NCBI RefSeq assembly: GCF_000312485.1
Contig: NZ_HE997644.1
Location: 248,001-312,000, forward strand
Length of the DNA: 64,000 bases
Source of the DNA: Yersinia massiliensis CCUG 53443
GTDB lineage: Bacteria > Pseudomonadota > Gammaproteobacteria > Enterobacterales > Enterobacteriaceae
Direction: 5' to 3'
The stretch's first letter is position 1. Every line of letters begins with the position of its first letter. The notes beneath the pieces are model-generated. The model saw only the letters and a program-made list of their open reading frames with translations, did not search any database and was not told the origin of the DNA. The position numbers were made by a program, and so were the translations under genes. Positions 60,123 to 64,000 of this stretch are shown one piece after another.

Positions 60123-61343
60123 TTACTCTCCTACGGAATGGATTGTTTCTTGATGCTGGCACCAGAGCCAACCACTGACCGCGCTCAACAGAACGGCCAT
60201 CAACAAAGCCGCTGCGATGAGGTATGACTCACCGTAAAGTTTGGCCACAATCGGGACCATTAACGCGCTCATGCCATAACCTAGTGTATGACTGGTTGCT
60301 ATCACGCCTGAACCTTTTCCCGTGGACAACTTGTCATTCAGCATTAATTGATAACCCGGTGTCGCCATGGCAGCACCAAAAGAGGTTAATGCACACCCCG
60401 CATAGAACAATAGCAATGGTTGAGCACACATTAACCCTAAGCCAAGCACCATCAATAAGGCAGCCATCAGTAATAACTGAGGTGCCGTAAAGCGCTGTGG
60501 GCGCACCACTAAAAACTGGGCTAATAAAGTACAGCCCGCCGCCACACTCAAGAGAATAGCAACATGTTGGCTAACTGCAGTTGCCGAATCACGGAATAAT
60601 AGGCTCAGATGGGGTGCCAATCCAAGCTGCATCAGGCTCACTATTGCTGCCAGTAATAGTGCACAGACTAAATAAGGTAGCATACTGATGCGTAAGCGAT
60701 TTTGTTGATGCGCCATAGGGGGTAACGGTGGGTCATTATATTGGAAACTGACCACGATCAGTGCGATCAACGGGGATATCGCCATCAACCACAAAGGCGC
60801 CATTGGGTGTATCAAGAGAGCCGCCGCCGCACATAACGGCCCCAGTAGACGGCCACAACTCAAGCCTGAACTGATTGTCGCCAGCGCAGCCATGCGTTGT
60901 TCATATCCAGCGCGCTGTAAAGCCCAAGTCTGGCAGGCGGGGACCATACCAGAGACCGTCAGGCCGTAAATAATACGCGCCACAACCAGCCCCCCCAGTC
61001 CTATCATTTCAGTTAGCCACCCCGTTGCCAGCCCCCAAACCGCTAACGCGAGCAGGGCAAAACTCAGTAAATAGCCCGCCAACGCCATGATGACGACAAA
61101 TTTACACCCACGAATCTCCGATTGGCGTCCCCACCACGGCGACCCGACCAGAAATAGCATTGAACCCAGGGTCAGCAAACCGGCCCAAACCGACAGTGAT
61201 AGGTGAGTTTTGCTGACTAATATTGGCAGCACCACCAATAAGCCATTTTGCCCAATACCTAACAGCCCAGCGCAAAAGGCTAATGGCCAGTTGGAAGAAA
61301 GCCTTAAGTTTGAACCTGTATTAGGTTGCGAGGAAGTCTGCAT
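60123..61343 (-). CDS. shiF: MFS transporter ShiF (aerobactin locus)
   Basis: Major facilitator of the ShiF group found divergent from iucA in aerobactin clusters; thought to take part in siderophore export. The 406-residue protein has twelve membrane segments (first ALAFCAG-like WPLAFCAGLLGIGQNGLLVV) and the MFS loop block SPWWGRQSEIRGCKF. ATG 61343; a TTG one codon earlier is not needed. It shares the Fur-type regulatory gap with iucA. Confidence 0.85.
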   Translation of the reverse strand: MQTSSQPNTGSNLRLSSNWPLAFCAGLLGIGQNGLLVVLPILVSKTHLSLSVWAGLLTLGSMLFLVGSPWWGRQSEIRGCKFVVIMALAGYLLSFALLALAVWGLATGWLTEMIGLGGLVVARIIYGLTVSGMVPACQTWALQRAGYEQRMAALATISSGLSCGRLLGPLCAAAALLIHPMAPLWLMAISPLIALIVVSFQYNDPPLPPMAHQQNRLRISMLPYLVCALLLAAIVSLMQLGLAPHLSLLFRDSATAVSQHVAILLSVAAGCTLLAQFLVVRPQRFTAPQLLLMAALLMVLGLGLMCAQPLLLFYAGCALTSFGAAMATPGYQLMLNDKLSTGKGSGVIATSHTLGYGMSALMVPIVAKLYGESYLIAAALLMAVLLSAVSGWLWCQHQETIHSVGE

Positions 61344-61416
61344 CAAAAGTTAATTAACCGTTAATAACATTAGTGATTTTGGGGAATTCAATTAAAAAAT
61401 TGTATCATGTTTATTA

Positions 61417-61459
61417 TTGATAATGGTAACGAATATTGATATAAGAATCGTTCTCATTT
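61417..61459 (+). promoter_or_regulatory. iucA promoter with overlapping Fur-type boxes
   Basis: TTGATA (61417-61422), 17-bp spacer, TATAAG (61440-61445): a strong sigma-70 promoter for iucA. GATAATGGTAACGAATATT at 61419-61437 matches the 19-bp Fur consensus at 14 of 19 positions and covers the spacer. A second Fur-like palindrome, ATAAGAATCGTTCTCAT, spans 61441-61457. Iron-replete Fur would block RNA polymerase; the divergent shiF promoter probably lies in the remaining 70 bp. Confidence 0.75.
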
Positions 61460-61481
61460 GTGCTAAAGAAGATTCGGGATC

Positions 61482-63263
61482 ATGACTATCCAGTTAGAAG
61501 CCGCGACAACCAATGTGGCTGCGCAATGTTTCCTCAACGCCCTGATACGTGAAACTAGGGATTGGCAAATACTTCCAGCAGCAAACAACCAGCAGTATCC
61601 GCAGATTTATATCCCCATTTCCTCTTCACAAGCAATCCGCATTGCTTTGCGGCATATTTCTCCGACGCAACATCATCACTATCTTTTCCCCGCTTATCTG
61701 CATCAGCAAGATGGCGGTGTCAGTGTGCCAATTAGCGTGGAACAGCTTGTGACCTTATTGCTGGAGAAACCTGCGGTAAAAGGGGAACTCTCGCAAGAGG
61801 TTATTGCGCGTTTTCGTCAACGGGTGCTGGAAAGTCATGACAACACTCAAAAAGCCATCAATTTGCGTCTTGATTGGTCCTCGCTGCGTGATAAACCACT
61901 CAACTTCGCCCAAGCGGAACAAGGGTTATTGGTCGGTCATGCCTTCCACCCAGCACCAAAATCCCATGAACCCTTCGATGAAAAACAAGCTCGCCGCTAC
62001 CTGCCTGACTACGCTGCCCGTTTCCCTCTACGCTGGTTTGCTGTTGATAGACGCTATGTGTGTGGTGAAAGCCTTAATCTGACACTGCAACAGCGGCTGC
62101 AACGGTTTGCGAGTGAAAGCGCACCGCAATTGTTATCACACTTTACCGATGATGTTTGGCTGTTACCGATGCATCCTTGGCAAGCCAGTCATTTGCTGGC
62201 GCAGGATTGGTGCCAACAGTTAGTGCAACAAGGCCGATTACACGATTTGGGCGAAGCGGGTGAACGTTGGTTGTCCACCAGTTCCTCCCGTTCGCTCTAT
62301 AGCCCATCGAACCGCGACATGATTAAGTTTTCACTCAGTGTGCGCCTCACCAATTCAGTGCGAACTCTCTCAGTGAAAGAAGCCAAACGCGGTATTCGTC
62401 TGGCACGACTCGCGCAGACCTCACGGTGGCAATCGCTGCAAGCACGTTACCCGACTTTCCGTGTGATGCAGGAAGATGGCTGGGCGGGGTTGCGTTCACC
62501 AGAGGGGGTGATTCAGGAAGAGAGCTTAATGGTACTGCGCGATAATCTGCTGTTCAGCCAACCGGATAATCAAACCAATGTCTTAGTGACGTTGACGCAG
62601 GCCGCGCCTGATGGCGGCGACAGCCTGTTGGTTTGCGCAGTTCGTCGTTTGGCCGCGCGCTTGAACCTTCCCTTACAGCAAGCAGCCCATTGCTGGCTAG
62701 ATGCCTATTGCCAACATGTCTTGCTGCCATTATTCAGTACCGAGGCTGACTACGGGCTGGTGCTGCTCGCGCATCAACAAAATATTCTGGTGGAAATGCA
62801 GCAAGATTTGCCTGTTGGCATGCTGTATCGCGACTGCCAAGGCAGCGGATTTACCCGTGATGCTGCGTCATGGCTGGAAGAAATTGGCGAGGCCAATGCC
62901 GAAAACCGTTTCAGCGAGCAACAGCTACTGCGATATTTCCCGTATTACCTGCTAGTCAATTCGAGTCTCGCGGTGACAGCAGCACTGGCGGCGGCCAATC
63001 TCGACAGCGAAGAAAACCTGATGGCACGCGTACGCGTGGCACTGCACGGTCTACGCCTAAACGCTAAAAACACGCTGTGTCTGGATTACGTTCTCGACAG
63101 TTCGCACTGGAATTGCAAAGGCAACTTCTTCTGTTATCTGCACGACCACAATGAAAACACGATCGTTGATCCGGCTGTGATCTACTTTGATTTCGCCAAT
63201 CCCTTTCACTTCGCCGCTCACCGCGATGTCGCGTCTCAACAGTGCGAAGAGGCTGTCCAATGA
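61482..63263 (+). CDS. iucA: Aerobactin synthase IucA (NIS synthetase)
   Basis: NRPS-independent siderophore synthetase that joins N6-acetyl-N6-hydroxylysine to a citrate carboxyl, first ligation of aerobactin assembly. The 593-residue protein has family blocks GHAFHPAPKSHEPF (near residue 150), LPMHPWQASHLL, SSRSLYSPSNRDMIKFSLSV with RLTNSVRTLSVKE, and YRDCQGSGFTRDA. It aligns over its full length with E. coli pColV IucA. It is open from end to end. Its stop overlaps the iucB start (ATGA). Confidence 0.94.
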   Translation: MTIQLEAATTNVAAQCFLNALIRETRDWQILPAANNQQYPQIYIPISSSQAIRIALRHISPTQHHHYLFPAYLHQQDGGVSVPISVEQLVTLLLEKPAVKGELSQEVIARFRQRVLESHDNTQKAINLRLDWSSLRDKPLNFAQAEQGLLVGHAFHPAPKSHEPFDEKQARRYLPDYAARFPLRWFAVDRRYVCGESLNLTLQQRLQRFASESAPQLLSHFTDDVWLLPMHPWQASHLLAQDWCQQLVQQGRLHDLGEAGERWLSTSSSRSLYSPSNRDMIKFSLSVRLTNSVRTLSVKEAKRGIRLARLAQTSRWQSLQARYPTFRVMQEDGWAGLRSPEGVIQEESLMVLRDNLLFSQPDNQTNVLVTLTQAAPDGGDSLLVCAVRRLAARLNLPLQQAAHCWLDAYCQHVLLPLFSTEADYGLVLLAHQQNILVEMQQDLPVGMLYRDCQGSGFTRDAASWLEEIGEANAENRFSEQQLLRYFPYYLLVNSSLAVTAALAAANLDSEENLMARVRVALHGLRLNAKNTLCLDYVLDSSHWNCKGNFFCYLHDHNENTIVDPAVIYFDFANPFHFAAHRDVASQQCEEAVQ

Positions 63264-64000
63264 AACCTTGCGCTAAATTAATGCACGCTAATGGCGGTTT
63301 TCGCTGCGAATACCTGCAAAAAAATCTCATCCTCGGTTTCGGGCTCGATGGCAGCGCGGTATTACCGCTTCCAGGAAGGTTGCCTGAAGGTTGGTTGGTA
63401 CAAGCCCTCGATCAATTATTCGTCGCCGCCCCGTCATTAACCGGAATAGCCTTACCCTATACCCAGTGGCGTGAAGAGCCACAAGCACGAGCACTCTTTG
63501 CGTTAGCCAGCGGTGACTATCTAGCCCGTGAACAGTTTTATCAGCTACCGCTGTGGTTGGGGGCAGATCGCAATCAGGCTTCGGCTCAAATGTCCTCTTC
63601 AGCTCAAATGCTGTATGACACGGAACGTGATATCTGGTTCCCGCAGCGACCTAGCCGCCCTAACGGAGAAGTCTATCGCCGCTTTGACCCACAAATTAAG
63701 CATACACTCAGTTTCCGCTTGCCAGAGATAGAGCGTGATGCCGAGCAGTTTACCCGCTGGATGAACTCACCGCGCGTAGATGCTTTTTGGGAGATGAGCG
63801 GCCCGCTAGAGGTACAGGCAGCTTATTTACAACGTCAGTTAGACTCGAGCTATTGCTACCCATTACTGGGTTGTTTTGACGATCAACCCTTTGGTTATTT
63901 TGAAGTTTATTGGGCAGCGGAAGATAGAATTGGCCGCCATTACCGCTGGCAGCCTTTCGACCGTGGGCTGCATATGTTAGTGGGCGAAGAGTGCTGGCGC
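63260..64000 (+). CDS. iucB: N6-hydroxylysine O/N-acetyltransferase IucB (partial, runs off the edge)
   Basis: Transfers acetyl from acetyl-CoA to N6-hydroxylysine for aerobactin. The first 247 codons are open to the window end. The GNAT-type part is recognisable in FTRWMNSPRVDAFWEMSGPL and CFDDQPFGYFEVYWAAEDRI near residues 165-225. It overlaps iucA by 4 bp. A small tandem duplication, AQMSSSAQM, lies near residue 112. iucC, iucD and the receptor iutA are expected beyond the window. Confidence 0.9.
   Translation, partial: MKPCAKLMHANGGFRCEYLQKNLILGFGLDGSAVLPLPGRLPEGWLVQALDQLFVAAPSLTGIALPYTQWREEPQARALFALASGDYLAREQFYQLPLWLGADRNQASAQMSSSAQMLYDTERDIWFPQRPSRPNGEVYRRFDPQIKHTLSFRLPEIERDAEQFTRWMNSPRVDAFWEMSGPLEVQAAYLQRQLDSSYCYPLLGCFDDQPFGYFEVYWAAEDRIGRHYRWQPFDRGLHMLVGEECWR

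Overview
The window reads as a chromosomal segment of an enterobacterium, most probably a Yersinia species. I infer this from near-identity to remembered Enterobacterales proteins (MraZ to SecA, LeuABCD, SgrR, ThiBPQ, PolB, RapA), from a SecM of Yersinia type, and from the mix of accessory genes. A complete tryptophanase unit (tnaC-tnaA-permease) points to an indole-forming Yersinia rather than Y. pestis or Y. pseudotuberculosis. No database search was possible, so species-level identity is an inference.

Layout. 1-2535: start of guaC, then coaE-zapD-yacG, convergent with mutT. 2697-24516: the secretion, lipid A and division/cell-wall (dcw) block on the minus strand, read mraZ-rsmH-ftsL-ftsI-murE-murF-mraY-murD-ftsW-murG-murC-ddlB-ftsQ-ftsA-ftsZ-lpxC-secM-secA, with one opposite-strand gene for a DUF721/DciA-like protein between lpxC and secM. 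The dcw promoter and its 10-bp-spaced MraZ boxes can be read upstream of mraZ. 25442-33096: alaE, cra, ilvIH, an acyl-CoA synthetase gene between ilvI and leuO, and leuO. 33956-38887: the leu promoter, leucine-rich leader peptide, attenuator and leuABCD.

38888-47330 is the accessory part. The conserved neighbourhood leuD / setA-sgrS / sgrR is interrupted twice: a tna operon with a Proteus-type TnaC leader lies between leuD and setA, and a glycyl-radical enzyme with its activase (PflF/PflE type) lies between sgrS and sgrR. The activase is frameshifted in a run of seven G. The 3' end of an SgrS-like small RNA is recognisable just downstream of the glycyl-radical enzyme gene.

47331-59114: sgrR, a TPP riboswitch whose P3 arm carries about 185 extra nucleotides of a palindromic element, thiBPQ, yabI, polB and rapA. 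59233-64000: an aerobactin locus, with a siderophore-interacting reductase and shiF on the minus strand, a Fur-type promoter region, and iucA-iucB on the plus strand running off the end.

Functional themes: envelope growth and division; branched-chain amino acid synthesis under leader-peptide and LeuO control; tryptophan catabolism sensed by a stalling peptide; sugar-phosphate stress (SgrR/SgrS/SetA); thiamine uptake under riboswitch control; and iron acquisition. The points most worth a second look are the interrupted riboswitch, the split sgrR-sgrS pair with its broken activase, the retained DciA-like gene and the divergent SecM arrest peptide.
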